Of a stretch of DNA of 64,000 bases, positions 27,659 to 36,548 are shown one piece after another; within the stretch, counting starts at the first letter, position 1; the number at the start of each line of letters is the position of its first letter. The notes beneath the pieces were generated by a model. The model had not been told where the DNA came from, searched no databases, and worked only from the letters and a program-made list of their open reading frames with translations. This DNA comes from Acidobacteriota bacterium (lineage in GTDB: Bacteria; Acidobacteriota; Terriglobia; Acidiferrales; UBA7541). The position numbers were made by a program, and so were the translations under genes. Location: contig QHYS01000015.1 of the NCBI GenBank assembly GCA_003223325.1, positions 1 to 64,000 of the forward strand. Direction: 5' to 3'.

Positions 27659-28911
27659 TGCGAATTGTGCCGCTGACATCGCGCGTAGAGGAAAAGATTC
27701 TCGCCGCGCGTCATCGTCGGGATGCCGCCGCGGAATCGGTGGCTTCGCGCATCGTTGGCGACGTGCGGCGCCGCGGCGATGCGGCTTTATTTGCCTGGAC
27801 GCGGCGGCTTGACGGTGTCCGGCTCACCCCGGCCAATCTTTGGGTGAGCACGCGAGATCGGCGCGCAGCGGCGCGCGCAATTCCCAAGAATTTGCGCACA
27901 GCGCTCGAGCATGCCGCACGGAACATTCGGCTCGTCGCGAAAGCACAGCTCCCGCGATCTTGGAGCATTGCGGTCGAGCCGGGCGTACGTGTCGCCCAGC
28001 GCATCAGTGCGATTGATACGATTGGCTGCTATATTCCCGGCGGACGATTTTCCCTGGTCTCAACTTTGCTGATGACCGTAATTCCGGCGCAGGTCGCGGG
28101 CGTGCATCGCATCGTGGTCGTGTGCCCGCGCCCCAACGAGGCCTTGCTGGCCGCCGCGGAGATGCTTGGGCTCCAGGAAATCGCACATATCGGTGGAGCG
28201 CAGGCGATTGCGGCGCTCGCCTACGGCACACGATCGGCGCCCCGCGTGGACAAAATTTTTGGCCCCGGGAATCGATTCGTAACGGCGGCCAAGCGCCTGG
28301 TCAGTTTTGATTGCGCGATCGACCTGCTCGCCGGCCCGACTGAGCTGCTGATCGTCGCCGCGAGCGGAAATCCCCGCTACATCGCGGCAGACCTTCTGGC
28401 GCAGGCCGAGCACGATCCCGACGCCTTGGCGCTGTTGGTCACAACGTCACGCAAATTGGCGACGGCAGTGCGCGATGCTGTCGCGGCGCAACTCAGCCGC
28501 CTGCCCGACCCGAATCCGGCGAAACGATCGCTTGCCGACAAAGGCGCTATCCTTCTCGCGCCGGACTCCGCCGCCGCAGTCCGATTTGCAAATCGTTTTG
28601 CGCCCGAACATCTCAGCATTCCTGGCGTTCAATCGGAGCTCGCCCACAAACTGCACGCCGCCGGCAGCACGTTTCTCGGCCCATGGAGCGCGCAATCAAT
28701 TGGCGATTACGCCAGCGGTACCAATCATGTGCTCCCCACGAGCGGAGGCGCTCGAACGAGGGGAGGGCTTTCCACAGGGGATTTTGTGCGTTGCACCAGC
28801 GTGCAGCACATTTCCGCGGCCGGCCTGCGCAGCCTGGGCCCTGTGGTGGCTGCCCTCGCCGATGCCGAGGGATTAGTCGCGCATCGGCGCGCCGTGGAGG
28901 TGCGCCAGTGA
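27658..28911 (+). CDS. hisD: Histidinol dehydrogenase HisD
   Basis: 417 residues from ATG 27658 (TGATG overlap with hisG); a GTG one codon upstream is an alternative. It contains GCYIPGGRFSLVSTLLMTVIPAQVAGV, DLLAGPTELLIVA, the zinc-site region ADLLAQAEHDPDALALLV, RFAPEHLSI and the C-terminal YASGTNHVLPTSGGARTRGG. It is the NAD-dependent zinc enzyme that oxidises L-histidinol twice to histidine. The residues between the domains look complete. It overlaps hisC by GTGA. Confidence 0.95.
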   Translation: MRIVPLTSRVEEKILAARHRRDAAAESVASRIVGDVRRRGDAALFAWTRRLDGVRLTPANLWVSTRDRRAAARAIPKNLRTALEHAARNIRLVAKAQLPRSWSIAVEPGVRVAQRISAIDTIGCYIPGGRFSLVSTLLMTVIPAQVAGVHRIVVVCPRPNEALLAAAEMLGLQEIAHIGGAQAIAALAYGTRSAPRVDKIFGPGNRFVTAAKRLVSFDCAIDLLAGPTELLIVAASGNPRYIAADLLAQAEHDPDALALLVTTSRKLATAVRDAVAAQLSRLPDPNPAKRSLADKGAILLAPDSAAAVRFANRFAPEHLSIPGVQSELAHKLHAAGSTFLGPWSAQSIGDYASGTNHVLPTSGGARTRGGLSTGDFVRCTSVQHISAAGLRSLGPVVAALADAEGLVAHRRAVEVRQ

Positions 28912-30008
28912 ACGCATCCGCGAGCCCAAGGGCACGGTCCGCGAGCCGGCCGATCCCTCTGAAAATACGCTTCCGTCCTTCGGTTAAGCGGATTCGCGAT
29001 TACGAAGCGCCCGAAGAAGGCCGCGAGGGCAAGCTCCGGCTCGATTTCAACGAGAACACCACCGGCTGCTCGCCTGCTGTGCTGCAGGCTCTACAAACAG
29101 TCACGGCGGAACAGCTGGCTATGTATCCCGAGTATGAAAATTCGGTTCGCCGTTTGGCGGCTTACTTTGGCGTCTGGCCCTCGGAAATGCTGCTCACAAA
29201 TGGTGTGGACGACGCGCTGCGCTTGCTTATGGAAGTCTTCATCGGGCCGGGCGATGCGGTTCTCATTCCGGAACCGACCTTTTCGATGTATCGCTTTTTT
29301 TCGCAAGTCGCCGGAGCGCGCATCATTTCGGTTCGTTACGATGAGGCGATGAAGTTCCCTCTGGTAGGCACGCTGCGCGCGCTTCGGCGCTCGCCCAATA
29401 TCCTGTTTCTCGCCAATCCCAATAATCCCACGGGAACTCTGCTGGACGAGGACAGTCTCACGCGCATCCTGGATTCGGCGCCACGCACCCTGGTTCTGGT
29501 CGACGAGGCTTACTTTGAATTCTCCGGACTAACGGTGCTTCCTTGGATTCGGCAAACGCCGAATTTGATCGTGTCGCGGACCTTCTCCAAAGCCGCTGGT
29601 TTGGCGGCGCTGCGAATTGGCGCGCTGTTCGCTCGTTCCGATGTGATCTCGGCCATGCGGCGGGCATTTACGCCGTATCCGGTCAACTCGCTCGCGCTGA
29701 CTGCCGCGGAAGCAGCCGTGAACGATGAGAAATTCCTGCGGGCCTACGCCCAGGAAGTTCTGGAAAGCCGTTCTCAGCTGGTGAGAGGGCTCGAGCAATT
29801 GGGAGTGCACGTCTTTCCTAGCGCTGCCAATTTCGTGCTCGCCGACTTCGGTCCCGGCGGCACGCGGTTGGTAAAACGGCTGGCGCAACGTGGAATCCTG
29901 GTACGCGACCGCGCCTTAGCATTCGGTCGTGACGGTTTCGTTCGTATAACCGCGGGCACGGTCCCGCAAACCCAAAGCCTGCTCCAAGCGATTAAGGAGG
30001 AGTGGTGA
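28908..30008 (+). CDS. hisC: Histidinol-phosphate aminotransferase HisC
   Basis: 366 residues if started at GTG 28908, which overlaps the hisD stop; the frame is open further upstream but that would lie inside hisD. Class-I aminotransferase fold: LRLDFNENTTGCSP, the YPEYENSVRRLAAYFGV segment, NPNNPTGTLL, the VLVDEAYFEFSG Asp/Tyr, and the PLP lysine in SRTFSKAAGLAALRIGAL. It transfers the amino group from glutamate to imidazole-acetol phosphate. The first about 20 residues are low-complexity (ASASPRARSASRP) and the true start may be slightly downstream. Confidence 0.93.
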   Translation: MNASASPRARSASRPIPLKIRFRPSVKRIRDYEAPEEGREGKLRLDFNENTTGCSPAVLQALQTVTAEQLAMYPEYENSVRRLAAYFGVWPSEMLLTNGVDDALRLLMEVFIGPGDAVLIPEPTFSMYRFFSQVAGARIISVRYDEAMKFPLVGTLRALRRSPNILFLANPNNPTGTLLDEDSLTRILDSAPRTLVLVDEAYFEFSGLTVLPWIRQTPNLIVSRTFSKAAGLAALRIGALFARSDVISAMRRAFTPYPVNSLALTAAEAAVNDEKFLRAYAQEVLESRSQLVRGLEQLGVHVFPSAANFVLADFGPGGTRLVKRLAQRGILVRDRALAFGRDGFVRITAGTVPQTQSLLQAIKEEW

Positions 30009-30691
30009 AACTGGCGCCCAAACTGCTCGTCTTCGATGTCGATGGAGTTCTCGTCGACGTCCAGGGCTCGTTTCACCGCTCCATTCTTGAGACCGTGAAG
30101 CATTTCACCGGCCGCCGCTTCACCTATGCGCATATTCAGCGATGGAAGAGCCGTTCGGGTTACAACGACGATTGGCGGCTCTCGACGGATTGGATCAACT
30201 CGCTGGGCGGGCAGGTCAAGTATGCTCAAGTAAAGCGCATCTTTCAGAAAATCTATTGGGGAACCGACGGAACGCGCGGCAATGTCTGGCGCGAACGATG
30301 GCTTGTGCCAACTCGGCGTTTGGCACGCTGGGCGAAGCGCGCCGAGCTTGCGCTCTTCACCGGACGGACGCGGCGCGAGCTGCGCCACACGCTTGAGCAC
30401 TTCGGCGTCACCACGCTCTTTCCGCGCGTCGTCACCATGGATGACGTGGAGCACCTCAAGCCCCATCCGGAGGGCCTGCTGCGCCTGCTCGATGGCTCGG
30501 ATCCGTGTGAGGCGCTGTATCTCGGGGATAACCTGGACGACGCCTTGGCGGCGAAACGTGCTGGCATTCCATTCTTGGGCGTGCTGCGACAGGGAAGCGA
30601 GGCTCGTCGGGTGCGCGCGGCGCAATTGCGACGACACGGTGCGCGCATCATTCTTCACAGCACTAACGAGCTGGAGAAGTATTGGAAATGA
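30005..30691 (+). CDS. HAD-superfamily hydrolase in the his operon; candidate histidinol-phosphatase
   Basis: 228 residues from GTG 30005 (GTG 30002 also possible; AGGAGG ends at 30000). Motif [11 protein letters not shown], motif II in [13 protein letters not shown], motif III Lys near HLKPHPEG and motif [16 protein letters not shown] mark an active HAD phosphatase with a helical cap. It lies between hisC and hisB with overlapping ends. No PHP-type or inositol-type histidinol-phosphatase and no HisB phosphatase domain is seen, so this HAD enzyme is the natural candidate for dephosphorylating histidinol phosphate. That assignment is inferred from location, not from a recognised specificity motif. 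Confidence 0.8.
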   Translation: MKLAPKLLVFDVDGVLVDVQGSFHRSILETVKHFTGRRFTYAHIQRWKSRSGYNDDWRLSTDWINSLGGQVKYAQVKRIFQKIYWGTDGTRGNVWRERWLVPTRRLARWAKRAELALFTGRTRRELRHTLEHFGVTTLFPRVVTMDDVEHLKPHPEGLLRLLDGSDPCEALYLGDNLDDALAAKRAGIPFLGVLRQGSEARRVRAAQLRRHGARIILHSTNELEKYWK

Positions 30692-31275
30692 GGCGCGCCA
30701 GCATCCACCGCGTGACCAAAGAGACCGACATCCTGATCCGCTTGAATCTGGAGGGACATGGCCGCGCGGATGTCTCTACGGGCATTCGGTTTCTCGATCA
30801 CATGCTCGACCTTGTTGCGCGCCATGGAGGCATGGATTTGCACATCGCTGCCAAAGGGGACCTCGACGTGGACCAGCACCATATGGTCGAGGATCTCGGC
30901 ATCACGCTCGGCGAAGCCATAGCAAAGGCATTGGGCTCGAAGCGCGGCATCCTCAGGGCCGGCTATTTCCTGATGCCCATGGACGAAACACTGGCTGCTG
31001 CGGCGATCGATTTCAGCGGGCGGGCCCATTGCGTCTGCGCATGGCGATTTGGCGCCCAGCGGGTCGGCGATTTGCAAACGGAGCTGGTCGAAGATTTTTT
31101 CCGCGGTTTCGCGCAGGCCGCAGCGGCAAACGTGCACTTGCGGCTCATCTATGGCCGCTCGACACACCACCAGGTAGAAGCTCTTTTCAAAGCCTTCGCG
31201 CGCGCGCTGCGATTTGCCACGACGCGCGATCCGCAGCTTAAACGCGTGCTTCCTAGCACCAAAGGCCTGTTATGA
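30688..31275 (+). CDS. hisB: Imidazoleglycerol-phosphate dehydratase HisB
   Basis: 195 residues from ATG 30688 (ATGA overlap). Both pseudo-repeats of the family are visible: [20 protein letters not shown] with [20 protein letters not shown], and [20 protein letters not shown] with [20 protein letters not shown]. These provide the His/Glu ligands of the dimanganese site. Monofunctional form without the N-terminal phosphatase domain found in enterobacterial HisB. It dehydrates imidazoleglycerol phosphate. Overlaps hisH. Confidence 0.96.
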   Translation: MRRASIHRVTKETDILIRLNLEGHGRADVSTGIRFLDHMLDLVARHGGMDLHIAAKGDLDVDQHHMVEDLGITLGEAIAKALGSKRGILRAGYFLMPMDETLAAAAIDFSGRAHCVCAWRFGAQRVGDLQTELVEDFFRGFAQAAAANVHLRLIYGRSTHHQVEALFKAFARALRFATTRDPQLKRVLPSTKGLL

Positions 31276-31892
31276 AAATCTCGCTCGTCGAATATGACGC
31301 GGGCAATCTACCGTCGGTGGAACGCGCTCTAGCGCGGCAGGGTGTCGAAACCGAACGCGCGGCAACGCCTGATTCGATCGCTGCCGCCCGCGCGCTCATT
31401 CTTCCCGGGGTGGGCCATTTTGGCCAGTTGATGCGAACGCTCGGCTCGCGTGGCTTGTTCGGGCCGATTCGGCAGGCCATCGGCGGTGGTGTTCCGCTGT
31501 TGGGCATTTGCCTGGGATTGCAGGCCCTTTTCGCATCCAGCGCTGAGGCGCCGGAAGACCGCGGCCTAGGCGTCCTGCCCGGCGCCGTGAGTGCTCTTCC
31601 GGTCACGGCCAAATTGCCGCACATGGGCTGGAACCAGCTCCGTCAAGTGCGACCTTCCGTTCTGCTCGAAGGCATCCCCACGAACGCATACTTCTATTTC
31701 GCCCACTCCTATGCGGCGCGGGACGCAGGTGCATCCGCGATCGCCTTATGCGAACACGGAGTGCCATTTGTCGCCGCACTGGAGCACCAGAATCTTTTTG
31801 CCGTGCAATTTCATCCCGAAAAATCGGGTGATGCGGGCGCGCGGGTGCTGGCCAATTTCGTCGCCCGTGCCGGGGCAGACAATCGCGTATGA
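31272..31892 (+). CDS. hisH: Imidazole glycerol phosphate synthase, glutaminase subunit HisH
   Basis: 206 residues, ATG 31272. Class-I glutamine amidotransferase: [16 protein letters not shown] at the start, [10 protein letters not shown], the nucleophile in [12 protein letters not shown], and the His/Glu pair in [11 protein letters not shown] near the end. It supplies ammonia to HisF, encoded by the next overlapping gene (ATGA). Confidence 0.96.
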   Translation: MKISLVEYDAGNLPSVERALARQGVETERAATPDSIAAARALILPGVGHFGQLMRTLGSRGLFGPIRQAIGGGVPLLGICLGLQALFASSAEAPEDRGLGVLPGAVSALPVTAKLPHMGWNQLRQVRPSVLLEGIPTNAYFYFAHSYAARDAGASAIALCEHGVPFVAALEHQNLFAVQFHPEKSGDAGARVLANFVARAGADNRV

Positions 31893-32653
31893 CATTGGCC
31901 CGCCGTATTATTCCCTGCCTCGATACTGACGGCGAGCGCGTCGTCAAGGGCGTTCAGTTTTTCAACCTGCGCGACGCCGGCGATCCTGCCGCCCTGGCCG
32001 CGCGTTATAACCGCGAGGGCGCCGACGAGCTGGTGGTCTTGGATATCGCCGCCTCGCGCGACCATCGGCCCACGTTTCTAGAAACGATCCGTCGCGTGGC
32101 CGCCGAACTGGCCATCCCACTGACCGCGGGCGGCGGCGTGGGCGACGTAGATGAAGGCCGAGCCATTCTCCGATCCGGAGCGGACAAACTCACCGTCAAC
32201 ACAGCCGCTCTCCGGCGTCCTGAGCTCATCACCGACCTGGCTGGTGAGTTCGGCTCCCAAGCCGTAGTGCTAGCTATTGATGCCAAGAGAGTTGGCGAGC
32301 GGTGCGAAGCGTACGTGCGAGGGGGGCGCGAGTCATCCGGCCGGGATGCCGTGGATTGGGCCATAGAGGGCACCCAACGCGGCGCTGGCGAGATTCTGCT
32401 GACCTCCATGGATCGTGACGGCACCCGCAGCGGTTTCGATCTGTGCCTGACGGCGACAATCGCCGGGCGGGTAACCGTGCCTCTGATTGCCTCGGGCGGC
32501 GCAGACGGCCCGTCAGATTTCCTGGAGGTCTTCGAAAAGGGCCATGCGGACGCAGCTTTGGCGGCCTCCATCTTTCATGACTCGGTGCAAGGGCTTCGCG
32601 AACTCAAATGCTTTCTCCATTCCCAAGGGGTGGCGGTGCGGCTGAGCGGCTAA
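31889..32653 (+). CDS. hisF: Imidazole glycerol phosphate synthase, cyclase subunit HisF
   Basis: 254 residues, ATG 31889. (Beta/alpha)8 barrel with both catalytic Asp residues, in RIIPCLDTDGERVVKGVQF and VLAIDAKRVG. Phosphate-binding segments are LTAGGGVGDVDEGRAILRSGADKL and LIASGGADGPSDF. It condenses ammonia from HisH with PRFAR to give IGP and AICAR. Confidence 0.96.
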   Translation: MTLARRIIPCLDTDGERVVKGVQFFNLRDAGDPAALAARYNREGADELVVLDIAASRDHRPTFLETIRRVAAELAIPLTAGGGVGDVDEGRAILRSGADKLTVNTAALRRPELITDLAGEFGSQAVVLAIDAKRVGERCEAYVRGGRESSGRDAVDWAIEGTQRGAGEILLTSMDRDGTRSGFDLCLTATIAGRVTVPLIASGGADGPSDFLEVFEKGHADAALAASIFHDSVQGLRELKCFLHSQGVAVRLSG

Positions 32654-32698
32654 AGGGTTCGCCTTAGGCCTGGCCCGGGTATAGAGAGCGACCTACAC

Positions 32699-33376
32699 GT
32701 GATCATTCCCTGCATCGATCTTCAGGCCGGCCGTGCCGTACAACTGATCCGCGGACGCAAACTGCGCCTGGCTGTTGAGGATGTTTTTGGCCTCCTGGAC
32801 CGCTTTCGAGATTATTCCCTACTTCACGTCATTGACTTGGACGCCGCCATGGGCCGCGGGAGCAATGCGCGGCTGGTCGGCCAGCTCTGCCGCAGAGCTC
32901 CCATGCGCGTGCGCGTAGGCGGCGGCATCCGTACGGCGGCACGCGCGAAGCGCATTCTTGCCGTCGGCGCGGAAAAGGTGATCATAGGCAGCGCTGCATT
33001 TCGGGACGGAGGCGTAAATCGTGGTTTTCTTTCCCGCCTGGTCGCAAAAGTAGGAAGGAAACGAATCATCGTCGCTGTGGATACACAAGGCGGGCGGATT
33101 CTAGTGCGGGGATGGCGGGAAAAGCTGAGTCTTACTCCGGATAAGGTCTTCTCTGAGTTAGAGTCTTACGCCTCCGAGTTTCTGTGTACCTACGTAGACG
33201 CTGAAGGCACCATGCGCGGGACAAGCCTGCGCTGGTTTCGTCAACTCCGAAAGGCTACGGGTCTGCCGATTACCGCGGCAGGAGGCATTCGCAGCGCACG
33301 CGAAGTCCGTCAACTGGAGCAGCTGGGAATGAATGCGGCGGTAGGCATGGCGCTGTACTTGAACCGTTTGCGATAA
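32699..33376 (+). CDS. hisA: Phosphoribosylformimino-AICAR-P isomerase HisA
   Basis: 225 residues from GTG 32699, 45 bp after hisF. HisA/HisF-type barrel: MIIPCIDLQAGRAVQLIRGR, VRVGGGIRTAARAKRILAVGAEKVIIGS, the second Asp in IIVAVDTQGG, and ITAAGGIRSAREVRQL near the end. It is slightly shorter than many HisA proteins (about 240). Last gene of the operon. It is separated from hisF by the only real gap in the his cluster. Confidence 0.9.
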   Translation: MIIPCIDLQAGRAVQLIRGRKLRLAVEDVFGLLDRFRDYSLLHVIDLDAAMGRGSNARLVGQLCRRAPMRVRVGGGIRTAARAKRILAVGAEKVIIGSAAFRDGGVNRGFLSRLVAKVGRKRIIVAVDTQGGRILVRGWREKLSLTPDKVFSELESYASEFLCTYVDAEGTMRGTSLRWFRQLRKATGLPITAAGGIRSAREVRQLEQLGMNAAVGMALYLNRLR

Positions 33377-33530
33377 TGCCAGAACTCCGCTCTATGTGGC
33401 TCAGATGAAATGGTTTACACGGACTTCTGGAGTTTTCACTTCCCCCCAATAATGATCCTGTTACAATGAAAGGGTAGGTTGCGGCACGGGTTTGATCGTG
33501 GTCTCTCCCGTCCTCTTAGGTTTTCTCCGC

Positions 33531-34214
33531 ATGAAACGTTACGGTGATCATCGCATTCCCGGACGGCTTTTTGTTGTCGAAGGCATTGATGGCTCCGGCA
33601 AGTCGACGCAGTTGATGCTACTGCATCAATGGCTCAAGGCCGAAGGCTATGGAGTTGTGTTTAGCGAGTGGAACTCTTCGCCGCTGGTCAAAGACACAAC
33701 CAAGCGAGGCAAAAAGAAGCAACTCCTGACGCCGGCGACCTTCAGCCTCATCCACGCCACTGATTTTGCCGACCGCACCGAACGTAATATCATTCCCCTA
33801 CTCAAAGCCGGCGCCGTAGTGCTCTGCGATCGATATATCTACACGGCCTTTGCGCGCGACGCGAGCCGGGGCATGGATGCGGAGTGGATTCGCGAACTCT
33901 ACGCATTCGCGGTGAGGCCGACGGTCGCCTTTTACTTCCGTGTGCCTCTCGAGGTCGCTATGAAGCGGATCAGCGATGCTCGCGTTGGATTCAAATTTTA
34001 CGAAGCCGGCATGGATCTGGGCCTGAGCGACGATCCGGACGAAAGCTTCCGCCTCTTTCAGGGACGCATCCTGGAGGAATACGACAAGATGATCCCGGAA
34101 TTCGGGCTCACTGTGATTGATGCCACCTTGCCCATCGAAACCCAGCAGCAGGAGATGCGTCTTATGGTTTTGGCCAAATTGACTCAGGCGAAGCAACTTC
34201 GGGTGGCCCCATGA
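33531..34214 (+). CDS. Thymidylate-kinase-like P-loop kinase (first paralogue)
   Basis: 227 residues from ATG 33531; a TTG 13 codons upstream is possible but less likely. It shows Walker A FVVEGIDGSGKST, the DRYIYTAFARD equivalent of the DR(Y/H) motif of dTMP kinases, and a lid region with GMDLGLSDDPDESFRLFQ. It overlaps a second, related gene by ATGA. Family members phosphorylate dTMP or other nucleotides, but a normal tmk is usually single. This tandem pair also has unusual insertions (KRGKKKQLLTP), so the substrate is uncertain. Confidence 0.75.
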   Translation: MKRYGDHRIPGRLFVVEGIDGSGKSTQLMLLHQWLKAEGYGVVFSEWNSSPLVKDTTKRGKKKQLLTPATFSLIHATDFADRTERNIIPLLKAGAVVLCDRYIYTAFARDASRGMDAEWIRELYAFAVRPTVAFYFRVPLEVAMKRISDARVGFKFYEAGMDLGLSDDPDESFRLFQGRILEEYDKMIPEFGLTVIDATLPIETQQQEMRLMVLAKLTQAKQLRVAP

Positions 34215-34990
34215 AAGAAAGCTACGGAGTCAGATTGCCGGGCCTGGAACTGGACGACCTCGTCGGCAAGCTGATCGTTCTGGAAGGGACGGACGGCGTG
34301 GGGCGCTCCACCCAAATCCGGCTGCTCAAGGAATGGCTGGAACAGCAAGGCCATGCGGTCCTGGATACGGGGCTAACCCGCTCCGGACTTGTCGGCAAGG
34401 GCATCAAGCGAGCCAAGGAAGGGCATACCCTCGGCCGCATCACACTTACCCTCTTCTACGCAACGGACTTCGCCGACCGCCTCGAAAACGAGATCGTGCC
34501 GGCGCTGCGCGCGGGCTTTGTGGTGCTCACCGACCGCTACATCTATTCGCTGATGGCGCGTTCTATGGTTCGGGGGCTAGATTCGGTTTGGGTGCGCAAT
34601 ATCCATCGCTTTGCTCCAAAGCCGGACGCCGTTTTCTACCTGCGCATCAGCGTCGACGAACTCATTCCCCGCGCGGTATTCACCCGCGGATTTGATTACT
34701 GGGAATCCGGCATGGACCTCTACTCGGCAGAGGACATGTACGATAGCTTCAGGAAATATCAGGCCGCCCTACTGCAACAATTCGATCAGCTGGCGGAGGA
34801 GTTCAGTTTCGACGTAATTGATGCGCGACCCGAACCTCGGGTGATATTCGAACAGCTGAAGGCCGGGATCGATAGGATCCTCACCCCTCCGGTAGGGCGA
34901 GCGGCACTTGCCATACCCAGCGGCGCGCCAGAGACAGGCGAGGAAGTGGCGGTAGAGGCTGCAATAGAAGAGCGGCGCAAGCGGGCATAA
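34211..34990 (+). CDS. Thymidylate-kinase-like protein with altered P-loop (second paralogue)
   Basis: 259 residues, ATG 34211, overlapping the first paralogue. It is similar along its length (LYATDFADR-type helix, TDRYIYSLMARS, GMDLYSAEDMYDSFRKYQ), but the P-loop reads VLEGTDGVGRST: the invariant Lys of GxxGxGK is Arg. It has an extra Ala/Glu-rich tail (about 225-259). Loss of the P-loop Lys usually impairs ATP hydrolysis, so this copy may be a regulatory partner of the first or use a different residue. Overlap of the genes suggests equal synthesis. Confidence 0.75.
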   Translation: MKESYGVRLPGLELDDLVGKLIVLEGTDGVGRSTQIRLLKEWLEQQGHAVLDTGLTRSGLVGKGIKRAKEGHTLGRITLTLFYATDFADRLENEIVPALRAGFVVLTDRYIYSLMARSMVRGLDSVWVRNIHRFAPKPDAVFYLRISVDELIPRAVFTRGFDYWESGMDLYSAEDMYDSFRKYQAALLQQFDQLAEEFSFDVIDARPEPRVIFEQLKAGIDRILTPPVGRAALAIPSGAPETGEEVAVEAAIEERRKRA

Positions 34991-35014
34991 CAGATCAAAC
35001 GCGCCATAGAGATC

Positions 35015-36046
35015 ATGAGCCAGGACGACCAGGACGAGGTTCACGTTTCCCCGGCATCGCAATCCTTGGAGCGGTCCATGCGCCGTGCGCTGGGCAACCA
35101 TAAGCGCGCGCAAAAGAACCTGAAGACAGACCCGGTCCACGATTTCCGTGTCGCTTTACGGCGCTGCCGCTCCCTGGCCGAAGGTTTTTCTGCCATCGAT
35201 CCTGACCCTGTCTGGCGGCGGCTGCGAAAGGCATCCAAGCAGATACAGAGCGGACTTTCCGACTTGCGAGACGTGCAAGTATTGCAGGCCTGGCTGAGGC
35301 CTCTGCGCTTAACCGGGGGTCCCGCCGGCAAGGCCTTGGCCTCGCATTTCAAAAAACAGGAACGCCGCGCTCGGCGGGAGGCCCGCAGCTCGCTAAAATC
35401 CTTTCCTCGCAAACGATGGAAGCGCTGGTCACGCCGGCTGCCCGCTAGGGCCGAACTCATCCCGGTGAACGAGCGGCGACTGGCCCAACTGGTCCTTGAG
35501 CAATTGTCCCGCGTCATCGATCTGCACGAGCGCTGGACCAAGGAACCAAGCGCCGAGACTTGGCACGAATTGCGCGTCACGGTAAAGCGCTTGCGCTACC
35601 TGGTCGAGAGTTTCCTGCCGCAAAAGAGCGAGGCCTGGGGCGCGGAACTCGAGCGCGCTCAGGACCTTCTCGGAGAAGGGCACGATCTCGATGTGATGCA
35701 CGATCTGCTCGTGGAGCTCTCGCACAAGAGATCCTTACCCAAACTGGCGGTATCGAGGTCTCTGCGGCGCGTAGACACTGCAGCGCGGAAGAGGCGGAAG
35801 GAATACGTTGCGCTCGTCTCCCAACCGCCGCATCGAAACGGCAAAGGCTCCAGTGTGGATAACGCCGCCGACACTAGCCCGCAAAAGCTATGGGATCGCT
35901 GGCGGACCGAGCTCGCATGCATGGCTTCGATCACTCGCCAAGGCGGCGAAGAATCCTCGAGGTCAGCACCCAGAAGAGCGTTGCGCGTAAGGGCGAGGGC
36001 GAGTCGATATCCACACAGGCCACGCCGGATTTCTTCAGCGCCGTGA
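35015..36046 (+). CDS. CHAD-domain protein
   Basis: 343 residues, ATG 35015. Conserved His/Arg-rich helices of the CHAD domain are clear: VHDFRVALRRCRSLAEGF, LSDLRDVQVLQAWL, and in the second half ETWHELRVTVKRLRYLVESF with DLLGEGHDLDVMHDLL. CHAD helical bundles are known to bind inorganic polyphosphate through these basic residues. The C-terminal 40 residues overlap sixA on the other strand (35931-36046) and are atypical (many Arg/Ser), so the real end may be earlier or a late frameshift may have extended the frame. It neighbours SixA and a Ppx/GppA protein. Confidence 0.8.
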   Translation: MSQDDQDEVHVSPASQSLERSMRRALGNHKRAQKNLKTDPVHDFRVALRRCRSLAEGFSAIDPDPVWRRLRKASKQIQSGLSDLRDVQVLQAWLRPLRLTGGPAGKALASHFKKQERRARREARSSLKSFPRKRWKRWSRRLPARAELIPVNERRLAQLVLEQLSRVIDLHERWTKEPSAETWHELRVTVKRLRYLVESFLPQKSEAWGAELERAQDLLGEGHDLDVMHDLLVELSHKRSLPKLAVSRSLRRVDTAARKRRKEYVALVSQPPHRNGKGSSVDNAADTSPQKLWDRWRTELACMASITRQGGEESSRSAPRRALRVRARASRYPHRPRRISSAP

Positions 36047-36425
36047 ATGGCGCTGTTGCCTTCAGCGCGTGCGCAATGAATTCGTCCACATGCGGCGCAT
36101 GCCCGAAGCAGATCACTTCCCCTCCTAGCCGGCCGAGCTCTTCCGCCAGCCGAGCCGGTTTCGCCTCGGGCTTGAGCGCGTCTGTGGTGCGAAGCTGCTT
36201 GGGATCGAGACCCAGAACCTCGCAGACGACCTCGCCGGTCTGCACGGCGCGCACGTAAGGGCTGGTTAGAAGCGCAGCGGGTTTGACCCGCAATGCCCGC
36301 AGTCCGCGCGCGGCGGCGCGAGTACGCTGAATTCCCTTGGGTGTGAGATAACGGTCTGGATCCGGAGGGCAATCGGGGTCTTCTCGGTCGATGGCGATGC
36401 CGTGTCGCATCAGGTAAAGGCGCAT
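35931..36425 (-). CDS. sixA: Phosphohistidine phosphatase SixA-like
   Basis: 164 residues if started at ATG 36425 (MRLYLMRHG), which matches the usual SixA start; the frame is open to 36491 with two more ATGs. Histidine-phosphatase motifs: RHG at the start, LLTSPYVRAVQTGEVV, and the second His in VICFGHAPHVDEF. It is a small histidine phosphatase expected to remove phosphate from phosphohistidine in proteins. It overlaps the CHAD gene tail-to-tail by 116 bp and lies between CHAD and Ppx genes. Confidence 0.85.
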   Translation of the reverse strand: MRLYLMRHGIAIDREDPDCPPDPDRYLTPKGIQRTRAAARGLRALRVKPAALLTSPYVRAVQTGEVVCEVLGLDPKQLRTTDALKPEAKPARLAEELGRLGGEVICFGHAPHVDEFIAHALKATAPFTALKKSGVACVDIDSPSPLRATLFWVLTSRILRRLGE

Positions 36426-36548
36426 AGTTTTTCCCGGGGCTTCTTCGTCTTCACCCATTGGCTCCGGTTTGTCACGCTGCTGTGCAACCATAACCTAATC
36501 TTAGATGCTTTGGGATCATCAAAACGGTGAGCAGGCAAGGGGCAGTCG

